DNA from: Planctomycetota bacterium
Lineage (GTDB): Bacteria > Planctomycetota > UBA8108 > UBA1146
NCBI GenBank assembly: GCA_013911165.1
Contig: JACETR010000029.1
Span: 1-33,697 of the forward strand
DNA length: 33,697 nt
Reading direction: 5' to 3'
Made by a program: the position numbers and the translations under genes. Each line of letters starts with the position of its first letter. Position 1 is the stretch's first letter. Under the pieces are notes generated by a model. The model was not told the DNA's origin. It was given only the letters and a program-made list of their open reading frames with translations, and did not search any database. Shown in pieces: positions 15,595-22,578 of this stretch.

Positions 15595-17055
15595 ATGCTT
15601 CCAAAGAGCCTGCTTCTGCTGACGATCGCCTTGCCGCTGTGGATCTTCCACATTCCGGCGGAGGAGTCTGTTGCAGCAAGCTCCAGATCCCCGGTCCATG
15701 TCGACGAGGAAAAACCATTTGTTCTTCTCGCCACAGTCCACAACTTCGGCTACGTCGAACCCTGTGGCTGACCCAAGAGAAAGATCAAGCTCGGCAGTCT
15801 GTCGCGGCGATTCACCTACCTGAACTCACTGAAAGCCCAGGGTATCGAACCGTGCATCGTTGACGGTGGAGACTGGCTCTTTCACCTCAACAAATTGCGA
15901 TCCAATCCTCTGGTCATGAAACAAATGGACGAAAAAGCCAAATTGCTCATCGATGCCTACAACCGCTTTGGAACCGCAGCAGTCTGCCTGGGTGAGCACG
16001 ATATGGCTTTGGGTCTCGATCGCCTTCTTGAGTTGGCGAAGGAACTCAAGTTTCCACTCCTCTGTGCCAACATGACCCTCAAGGATGGAACGCGCCCCTT
16101 TGGTGGAAGCACCATCGTCGAAAGTCAGGGTCGCAAAGTTCTTCTGGTTGGCGCCATCCAGATCCCCAACGAGCGTTTTATCGGCAAGCATTGTCCTGAC
16201 GCACAATTCAGCGACCCCTACGAAGCGATCAAAAAAGAGATCGACCAATCCAAGGGCAAGTTTGATCTGTGTGTCGTCCTCGGTCATATCGATCGCAGGG
16301 ATGTGGATCGACTCGCAGTGGAGGTTCCGGGAATTGACGTCATCGTCGAACCCCACTCCCATGACCGGACAGAAATCACCTGGATCACCGAGGACATCAA
16401 AACCGGTCTCCATGAGGGGACGGTTCTCCTCAAGCCCAGTGGTCAGGGTTCCGAATTTGCGAGAGCTGATCTCTGGTTCCGATCCCAAGGCCAGAAGTGG
16501 CATGACATCTGGGACGAGGAAACACCCGCAGGAAGTAATGTCGCCGACCTTTCGGTCGCAGCACTTGCTCCACACATCGGACGGCACCCCCAAATGGAAA
16601 TGCTGGTGCAGGCGTTTGTGCGCTCGACCCGTTACCAAAAGAGCAGCGACGAGGCCCTCGAGTTCTCCCCCGTCCCCCACTTTCTGGGAGCGACCACGTG
16701 TGCCGGTTGCCATCCGCAACAGGCGGCTTTCTGGAAAGGGACGTCCCATGCGGATGCCTACCAGACGCTGGTCGAGACGGGTGACCAATTCCGATACGAC
16801 TGTATGCCCTGCCATGTGACCGGATATGGAGAGACCTTCATTGATGCCCATGAGCCGGGACGCTGGAAAGACGTCCAGTGTGAGAGCTGCCACGGCAACA
16901 ATCCGCGGCATCCGGTCCAGCCGAAGGCCTTCCCCTGGGACAAGGTAGACGCCGATCGTTGCTGGGCATGTCACAATCCGGCTGAAACCCGTGTCGAATT
17001 TGATCCTGCGGTGGCCATGCCCAAGATTGCATGCCCACCCCTGAAACGAAATTGA
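15595..17055 (+). CDS. Candidate selenoprotein: exported metallophosphatase-tetraheme cytochrome c fusion with in-frame TGA (Sec59)
   Basis: The ATG at 15595 (GGAG ten bases upstream) starts a signal peptide (about 1-30). The frame meets TGA at 15769-15771 (codon 59), then stays open to 17055, giving 486 residues if read through. The TGA falls in EPCG-U-PKRK, matching DVCGC-KRKK of the next gene, so it replaces a conserved Cys and creates a Cys57-Gly58-Sec59 motif. Residues about 45-340 are 5'-nucleotidase/UshA-like, with GGD (Asp93), His135-Asp136, His231 and His254/His256 as possible metal ligands. Four c-type heme motifs follow: CAGCH (369), CMPCH (403), CESCH (429) and CWACH (456), resembling the cytochrome c554 group. 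It is probably a periplasmic redox enzyme. If TGA is a true stop, only a 58-residue peptide and a headless downstream product from about 15895 would be made; clean conservation after TGA argues against decay. Confidence 0.8.
15769..15804 (+). other. Candidate bacterial SECIS element after the in-frame TGA
   Basis: Twenty bases after the TGA, CGGCA (15792-15796) pairs with TGTCG (15800-15804), including one G-U pair, around a GTC loop (15797-15799). The loop starts with G, and lies 25 nt after the TGA. Both agree with what is generally described for bacterial SECIS hairpins (small apical loop with an early G, roughly 16-37 nt from UGA). The stem is only 5 bp, so the support is moderate. Confidence 0.45.
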
Positions 17056-17088
17056 TCCATGAACGATGAAGCTGTGGAAAGAGAAAAG

Positions 17089-18621
17089 ATGAAAGCCAAG
17101 TTCCTGAGAACTGCCCCGCAATGGCTCACGATTGCCCTTCTCGCACTGCTGGTCCTCCCCGCCATTCTCGGCGATCAGACTTCTGCAGTGGCAGAGAGGT
17201 CCGTCGAAACGGTTTCTCTCGACGACAAAGAGTCCGCTCCCGAATCTGCAGGAGCTGGTGATTCTTCAGATCTGTTTCTGGTCTACTCCGTCAACAACGT
17301 CGGCTATATCGATGTGTGCGGTTGCAAGCGTAAAAAAGTCCGTCAGGGTTCTTTGACCCGACGAGCCTCTTACGTCAAGCAGGCACGTTTCCATCACGAC
17401 AATCTGTGTCTGCTCGACGGCGGGAACACACTTTTTGGCCCCGAAGATGGCAAGGCCAAGGATTTCGAAAAGAAACAGCTTCATGAAAAAGCCAAGTTGA
17501 TCGTCGAGTCCTACAATCGCATGGGCTATCAGGCGATGCTGGTCGGACACCATGACATCACCATGGGTCTCGAGAAGTTGCGGGAATATCAGAAGATGGC
17601 TCGCTTCCCCTTTCTCTCCGCCAACATGCGCTTCAAGGACAGCAATGAGCGGGTTTTCGATCCCACGACCATCCTCGATTGCGATGGCCTCAAGGTCGGA
17701 GTCGTCGGACTGACGATCGATACGATTCCCGAGTACTACCTGACCCGTGCCAACCCGGAGCGTCCACTTCTGTTGACCTCCGCTCTCGAAGAGGCCAAAT
17801 CCCTGGTTCCGGATTTGCGTGAAAAGTGCGATCTTCTGATCCTTCTCTCAGCCAACTCAACCGAAACCAATCGCCAGATTGCCTCCGAAGTGGCTGGTAT
17901 CGACCTGATCGTCGATCCCTTCATCGAACTGGGTAATCACAAGATCTGGATCGACGAAGAACTGAGTATGGAGCAGGTTGGCGAAACGCTGCTGGTCAGA
18001 ACCGATGCACAGGGAGCCCGCCTGGGAACCCTCGATATCGACTGGGTCGAAAATGGTCGACCGCTGGTCTCCCTCTCCTACGACAGTGCTCCACCCGCCG
18101 GCCGTTCCACCTACTGGTACGAACGGGCCTCGATGGAGCCGCACCTGCTGGAAGATCCTGACATCCTGACTCTCGTCGAAGCATTCCGCAAAGGAGCCTC
18201 CTTCGTCAATACGGAGGAGTTGCCGGACTTGCCTCACAAAGGCAAGTACCTGACCGCCAGTACCTGCGCCATGTGTCACGTGGAACAAACCGAGTTCTGG
18301 AAGGGCACCACCCATGCGGATGCCTTTGCCAGTCTTGTCGAAACCGGAGACCAGTGGCGACAGGATTGCATCGCCTGCCATGTCCTCGGCTATGGACAGG
18401 CCTTTATCGCTCCCGAAGACGCCGAGCCGTACAAGGACGTCCAGTGCGAAAACTGCCACGGTCTCAACCCCAACCACCCCCAGGACCCTGCCAGTCACCC
18501 CTGGGGAAAGGTCAAGGAGACCTCTTGCCTGGTCTGCCACAACAAGGACCAGACCCGATCTGATTTCATCTTCAGCAAGGAGCGCCGAAAAGTGGCGTGT
18601 CCGCCCCTGAAACGGAATTGA
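17089..18621 (+). CDS. Exported metallophosphatase-like tetraheme cytochrome c, Cys paralog of the candidate selenoprotein
   Basis: A 510-residue paralog of the preceding protein. I start at ATG 17089 (MKAKFLR, a classical signal peptide start with a purine-rich GGAAAGAGAAAAG before it); ATG 17059 would add ten mostly acidic residues. After the signal peptide and an acidic linker comes VCGC (Cys77, Cys79), aligned with Cys-Gly-Sec in the neighbour. The nucleotidase-like domain has lost several likely metal ligands: GGN instead of GGD, AN instead of GH, and FIEL where the paralog has PHSH. The four heme motifs are CAMCH (393), CIACH (427), CENCH (453) and CLVCH (480). Both proteins end in ACPPLKRN. 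It is likely periplasmic and may be the electron-transfer partner of the first protein. It is the last gene before a terminator. Confidence 0.88.
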   Translation: MKAKFLRTAPQWLTIALLALLVLPAILGDQTSAVAERSVETVSLDDKESAPESAGAGDSSDLFLVYSVNNVGYIDVCGCKRKKVRQGSLTRRASYVKQARFHHDNLCLLDGGNTLFGPEDGKAKDFEKKQLHEKAKLIVESYNRMGYQAMLVGHHDITMGLEKLREYQKMARFPFLSANMRFKDSNERVFDPTTILDCDGLKVGVVGLTIDTIPEYYLTRANPERPLLLTSALEEAKSLVPDLREKCDLLILLSANSTETNRQIASEVAGIDLIVDPFIELGNHKIWIDEELSMEQVGETLLVRTDAQGARLGTLDIDWVENGRPLVSLSYDSAPPAGRSTYWYERASMEPHLLEDPDILTLVEAFRKGASFVNTEELPDLPHKGKYLTASTCAMCHVEQTEFWKGTTHADAFASLVETGDQWRQDCIACHVLGYGQAFIAPEDAEPYKDVQCENCHGLNPNHPQDPASHPWGKVKETSCLVCHNKDQTRSDFIFSKERRKVACPPLKRN

Positions 18622-18647
18622 ACACCTTCCATTGCCCACACCTCGCA

Positions 18648-18680
18648 AAAGGTCTGCCCCCCGGGGCAGGCCTTTTTTTT
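18648..18680 (+). terminator. Rho-independent terminator closing the sigma/cytochrome operon
   Basis: A GC-rich stem (18648-18660 with 18663-18675, one G-T pair) is followed by an unbroken T run. The loop is very short (about 2-4 nt after fraying). It lies 27 bases after the stop of the second cytochrome gene. Confidence 0.88.
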
Positions 18681-18783
18681 GGATTTTTGTCCAATTCGGG
18701 GTGAATATTCCGATGGTTGATGCGTTAGCCTTCCTGAATGAAGGCCCAACACCGCCAAAGATCAAGATTGAAGGAGTTTTTCC

Positions 18784-19635
18784 ATGACCAGCACCAAACC
18801 CGCAAGTACCAGAATCACACGCCTTTCGTGGACATACCTTTTCCTCGGATTCGTGATTTTGACCAGCGGCTGCGTCAGCACCTCCGGTGGCAGCGAGCGC
18901 TACACCGAGATGGTCGTCAAGGCGGAATGGGTCGACGGCGTTCCCGAGTTCGTCAGTGAAAGACCCGGAGGCGAGGACCGGGTCATCAGCCTTCAGGTTC
19001 GCAATCCATCCGGCATCGACCTCGATACCCGGCGCCTGCGCGCCCTTCTGGCCGCACGTGTCGAAGAGGATGGCTGGCGTGTGACCCGCGACCCTGGTGA
19101 GGCTCTCTACGACCTGACCGCTGTCGTCAAGTTCTGGGGCCGCAATGAAAACCTGCCCAACGATTCCAGCAAGATGGGTCAACTGGTTGGCGGTCTCGCA
19201 GGAGCGGCCATCGCCCGCAACCAGACCAAAAACAATAGTGACAGCACCCGTGAAAACGCGACCATCGCCGGTGCCGTGATCGGCTCCGCCCTCGGGGAAC
19301 TGATGGATCGTAAAACCCGCAGCGAAGCGTACACGATGATCATCGAAACCCGAATCGATGAAACGGTCGGTGGAACCGTCAGCAAGGAGCTGGATGACCA
19401 GTCCCGCCGCGGCGGAGGAACCGCCACTGCCAGCATTCATGGAGACAACACCGTCGCCGCCGGAGGCGCCGTCACCCGCTCCAAGGTCAAACAGTCCTAC
19501 GAATCCCTGAGCAACACGGTGCGTATCAAGAACACCCTGGTGATTACCGCCCGTCAGCGTGCACTGACAGAAGAGATGGCCCTGCCCGCCATCGAGCAGA
19601 GACTGGAAAGAATCATTCCAGAGATCCTTCCCTAG
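18784..19635 (+). CDS. TraT-like (complement resistance family) outer membrane lipoprotein
   Basis: A 283-residue lipoprotein with signal peptide ending LTSGC (Cys30). The body follows the TraT plan: an N-terminal segment with SLQVRNPSGIDLDTRRL, a GWRVTRDPGEALYDLTAVV strand set, a Gly/Ala-rich hydrophobic middle (two segments around 130-175, GQLVGGLAGAAIARN and AGAVIGSALGELM), then a Thr/Ser-rich region and a C-terminal helix. In plasmids, TraT mediates surface exclusion and serum resistance; here it is a chromosomal-looking relative of unknown role, without conjugation genes nearby. The ATG has AAGGAG upstream (18772-18777). Flanked by terminators on both sides, so it is a single-gene unit. 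Confidence 0.78.
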   Translation: MTSTKPASTRITRLSWTYLFLGFVILTSGCVSTSGGSERYTEMVVKAEWVDGVPEFVSERPGGEDRVISLQVRNPSGIDLDTRRLRALLAARVEEDGWRVTRDPGEALYDLTAVVKFWGRNENLPNDSSKMGQLVGGLAGAAIARNQTKNNSDSTRENATIAGAVIGSALGELMDRKTRSEAYTMIIETRIDETVGGTVSKELDDQSRRGGGTATASIHGDNTVAAGGAVTRSKVKQSYESLSNTVRIKNTLVITARQRALTEEMALPAIEQRLERIIPEILP

Positions 19636-19654
19636 ATTCAAACAGTCGCAGCAA

Positions 19655-19698
19655 AAGAGGGCGCTTTACCTGACGGGTAAAGCGCCCTCTTCTTTTTT
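19655..19698. terminator. Bidirectional rho-independent terminator
   Basis: A perfect 16-bp stem (19655-19670 with 19676-19691) with a 5-nt loop, a T-rich tail on the plus strand and A residues on the other side. It separates the TraT-like gene from the convergent aminotransferase-like gene. Confidence 0.94.
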
Positions 19699-19713
19699 GC
19701 TTACAACACGCCT

Positions 19714-20556
19714 TCAGATCTGACTTGTCTTGAGCCTCGATAAGGTCTCGCGCATTTCTTCCACCTCCGAATCCGAACCGGACCACATAAAGGCCTGCAA
19801 CCAGCCTTCGCTGCCCGGAGGGTACCAAAGTTGGTCGGTTGTGATTTCGAGGGACTGGGGAAGACGAAAGGTCAAAACAGGCCTCCCACCCTTGATCTCT
19901 CCGCCCACATCGATAATGGCCTCACTCAATCGTTGGTATCGGTCGTTGATTCGATCGCGAAACCTCTTGAGGTCGAATCCCCTCAGTTTCTCTTCCAGTG
20001 AAAAGAGAGCAGAGATGGAGGGCGTGCAGGGTGTTTCGCTGATCATGGCAAAATCGCGGTAGCGCTGAAGGTTCAGGTACCCTTTGAGAGGGTCTGCCTG
20101 CTCCCAGAAATCCCTTCGAACCATTACCAGGGACCAGATCGTCGCCGCTCCGAACTGCTTTGAACTGACAGTGATCACCACTTTGGCCTGGCGGGGAAAA
20201 TCGAAGTAGGGCAAGGCGGAGACCGCATCGACGATGTCGCACTGACTGATATCACAGAGTCGAGAATCGTTAGTTTCATGCTGAACACCAAAGGACCAGG
20301 GAGCATGGGGATCATGATGCACCTGAGCCACCCTCTGACTGAAAGCTCCATCGGTTTGGACCTGAACCTTGCCGCCAAAGGTTCGGATCACACTTTCAAT
20401 GGCGAGGGAGCCATTCATCGGTACCAAAAGGACATCCCACTCTTCAGTGGACAAATCAAAGATCTCACGAATGTCGGTTTGGACTTGCAGGAAACAGTTC
20501 CGAAAATCTTCGCTGCGATGATGAGTAGATTCCTCGGAGTTTGGCCAAAATCCCAA
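19714..20556 (-). CDS. Divergent, short class-V aminotransferase-like protein (PLP fold)
   Basis: A 280-residue protein resembling the small-molecule class-V aminotransferases (2-aminoethylphosphonate/alanine-glyoxylate aminotransferase group). The segment THHRSEDFR near residue 11 matches the HHR..EF motif of that group. VPMNGSLAIESVI resembles the GSGTAA loop, and SSKQFGAATIWSLVMVRR is where the PLP lysine is expected. The family is usually 350-380 residues long. Here the segment before HHR is missing, and the C-terminal domain is short. The start is TTG 20556 with GAGG a few bases upstream; an in-frame TGA lies three codons before it. It may be a specialised enzyme, a non-catalytic relative or a decaying gene. 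Confidence 0.6.
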   Translation of the reverse strand: MGFWPNSEESTHHRSEDFRNCFLQVQTDIREIFDLSTEEWDVLLVPMNGSLAIESVIRTFGGKVQVQTDGAFSQRVAQVHHDPHAPWSFGVQHETNDSRLCDISQCDIVDAVSALPYFDFPRQAKVVITVSSKQFGAATIWSLVMVRRDFWEQADPLKGYLNLQRYRDFAMISETPCTPSISALFSLEEKLRGFDLKRFRDRINDRYQRLSEAIIDVGGEIKGGRPVLTFRLPQSLEITTDQLWYPPGSEGWLQAFMWSGSDSEVEEMRETLSRLKTSQI

Positions 20557-20688
20557 ATTCCCTCATCTCAAAAAACACTCTGCGCTGAGGATGATGACCC
20601 CACTACCAAACGCTATTAAAAAGCATTGCGTTGCAGTGTTAAAGGACCCAAGCCCCACAAACCTGTCGCATTCATCCCGCTGAATGCG

Positions 20689-20730
20689 TATTATAAAAAT
20701 AAGGAAGCAAGGGCTCTTTCACGGCTTCCT
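20689..20730 (+). promoter_or_regulatory. AT-rich -10-like element and 5' hairpin before the FG-GAP operon
   Basis: TATTATAAAAAT (20689-20700) is the most AT-rich stretch of the divergent gap and contains a -10-like TATTAT; no good -35 is seen at 17 bp. Immediately after it, AGGAAGC (20702-20708) and GCTTCCT (20724-20730) can form a 7-bp hairpin in a leader transcript. The positions fit the divergent aminotransferase and FG-GAP genes, but the assignment is tentative. Confidence 0.3.
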
Positions 20731-20777
20731 CCCCATTTAGGTGACCACTGGTCTACTCATTGATCCTCTATGGATTG

Positions 20778-20810
20778 CCACTTGAGTTGAGACTTGATTA
20801 ACCACTTGAG
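20778..20810 (+). repeat. 9-bp direct repeats CCACTTGAG upstream of the FG-GAP operon
   Basis: Identical CCACTTGAG sequences at 20778-20786 and 20802-20810 are 24 bp apart start to start, about two helical turns plus. They lie 20-52 bases before the GTG at 20830. They could be tandem operator sites for a regulator, or chance. Confidence 0.35.
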
Positions 20811-20829
20811 ATACCCTTGAAGAGGGCCC

Positions 20830-22578
20830 GTGAACTCTGCATTCTTCAAACTTTTCCTGCTCATGACTGCATTGCTTCTCTCTTCATGCAGTTCCAAAGC
20901 CCCCCCCGGAGAATCGCAGCCACTCACCCCGTCCCCATCTTCGGAGACGACTGTTCCCTCGCAGCCCAACAAAAGTGATTCAGGCTGGTTCAAGGATGTC
21001 ACTTCGGCCTCGGGAGTCGATTTCACATACCAGACACATATCACCGAGCAGGGACATCTCGCTGCGGTGGTAGGCGGTGGAATGGCGATCTTCGATGTCG
21101 AAGGAGACGGTGATCTCGACCTCTATTTCGTTCAGGCCAATGACCTCAGTTCCGCAACGGACAAACAGCCCCCCACCGGAAACAAACTGTTTCTCCAGAC
21201 CGCTCCCTTGAAGTTTGTCGACGCTACCGAGCAGAGTGGTCTGGGTGACCTGGGTCACGGAATGGGTGTCGCCTGCGCAGACTTCGACGGCGATGGAGAT
21301 GTCGACGTCTACCTGTGCAACTTTGGCAAGGATGCCCTGTACCGAAACAATGGAGACGGAACCTTTACCAATATCACCATCGAAGCAGGCATTGGGGTCG
21401 AAGGTTTCTCCATTTCGGCGGGGTGGATCGACTTTGATCAGGATTCGGATCTGGATCTCTACATCACCCAGTACACCGAGTTCAATCCGGAAACCGTCTG
21501 TAATGACGCTGCCGGCAGGGTAGAGTTTTGCGGACCCAAAGCCTTCCCTGCATCTCTGGACGTCTTTTTGGAGAACAATGGAGACGGCACCTTCAGGGAT
21601 ATCAGCAAAGAGGTCGGAATCCGTGAATCGGCAGCCGCCAGTCTCGGGGTCAGTGTCTTCGACTTTGACGAAGATGGGCGAACGGATCTATATCTCGCCA
21701 ATGACGCTTACGAAAACAACCTGTACCGCAATGTGGAAGAGGGAGGGTTTGTCGATGAAGCCTCCCTGCTCGGTGCGGCCCTGAACATGAATGGCCAGGC
21801 CGAAGCAGGGATGGGAGTCGTGGCCGCAGACCTGGACCGGGATGGTTTGGCCGATCTGTTCGTCACCCACCTACTCATGGAGAGCAATACTTTCTACAGA
21901 AACCTGGGTTCGGGTATCGGGTTCAATGACGAAACCGGCCAGGCACGCCTCGCCTCCAGCAGCATGGCCTATACCGGTTTCGGATTGACCGCTGCCGACA
22001 TCGAACTCGACGGTGATCTGGATTTGTTGATCGCCAATGGAAAAGTCACTCGCGGCGACAATCCATTCCCCTGTCAAACTCCTGAGCCCCTGACAGAATA
22101 CTCCGAACCGAATCTGATCTATCTGAATGACGGGAGCGGCAAATTTGCTCTCGATGATCAGGTTGGAGGTCTGCTGACCGATACGGTTCGAGTCAGTCGG
22201 GGTCTGGTACACGCCGATCTCGATCGGGATGGAGACTTGGACATGGTCGTCACCCACCTCCATGAACCAAGCCAGATCTTCAGGAATGATGCTCCCCGCT
22301 CCGGTTCCTGGTTGACAGTTCGATTGGAACGGGAAGGGTCAGATCCCGTTGCAGAAGGGGCGAGTATCCAGGCTTCAGATGGAAAAGTACCTCTGGTGCG
22401 AATCCATTCCGCCTGTCGCGGGTATGCTTCTTCTTTTCCCCATGAGGTACACTTCGGGGCCATTGATCCCGGAAAACAGATCACAGTATTCTGGCCCGGT
22501 GGAATCGAGGAGATCTTTGAGATCCCCGAGTGGAATCAACACGTCACACTGAAATTCGGAGAAGGAAACAAACCATGA
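20830..22578 (+). CDS. FG-GAP/VCBS repeat lipoprotein with ASPIC/UnbV domain (CRTAC1 family)
   Basis: A 582-residue lipoprotein with signal peptide ending LLSSC (Cys20) and a Pro/Ser-rich spacer. From about residue 50 it forms a seven-bladed-type propeller of FG-GAP/VCBS repeats, each with a Ca-binding Asp-rich loop (FDVEGDGDLDLY, ADFDGDGDVDVY, IDFDQDSDLDLY, FDFDEDGRTDLY, ADLDRDGLADLF, ADIELDGDLDLL, ADLDRDGDLDMV). An ASPIC/UnbV-type domain closes the protein (about 490-575). Such proteins are abundant in Planctomycetota and relatives, are anchored outside the cell, and have no fixed biochemical role. GTG start, with AAGAGG four bases before. It overlaps the next gene by four bases (ATGA). Confidence 0.92.
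   Translation: MNSAFFKLFLLMTALLLSSCSSKAPPGESQPLTPSPSSETTVPSQPNKSDSGWFKDVTSASGVDFTYQTHITEQGHLAAVVGGGMAIFDVEGDGDLDLYFVQANDLSSATDKQPPTGNKLFLQTAPLKFVDATEQSGLGDLGHGMGVACADFDGDGDVDVYLCNFGKDALYRNNGDGTFTNITIEAGIGVEGFSISAGWIDFDQDSDLDLYITQYTEFNPETVCNDAAGRVEFCGPKAFPASLDVFLENNGDGTFRDISKEVGIRESAAASLGVSVFDFDEDGRTDLYLANDAYENNLYRNVEEGGFVDEASLLGAALNMNGQAEAGMGVVAADLDRDGLADLFVTHLLMESNTFYRNLGSGIGFNDETGQARLASSSMAYTGFGLTAADIELDGDLDLLIANGKVTRGDNPFPCQTPEPLTEYSEPNLIYLNDGSGKFALDDQVGGLLTDTVRVSRGLVHADLDRDGDLDMVVTHLHEPSQIFRNDAPRSGSWLTVRLEREGSDPVAEGASIQASDGKVPLVRIHSACRGYASSFPHEVHFGAIDPGKQITVFWPGGIEEIFEIPEWNQHVTLKFGEGNKP

Noticed and set aside
15895..17055. Independent gene starting at ATG 15895
   Set aside because: It would begin inside the nucleotidase-like domain without a signal peptide, although the heme domain must be exported. 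The upstream part in the same frame aligns with the paralog through the TGA, so one gene is more likely.
15826..17121. Long open frame antisense to the selenoprotein candidate
   Set aside because: No domain or ribosome binding site; the plus strand carries heme motifs and strong paralogy.
17857..19641. 594-codon open frame on the minus strand across the cytochrome and TraT-like genes
   Set aside because: It spans a terminator and two well-supported plus-strand genes, and its translation resembles no family I know.
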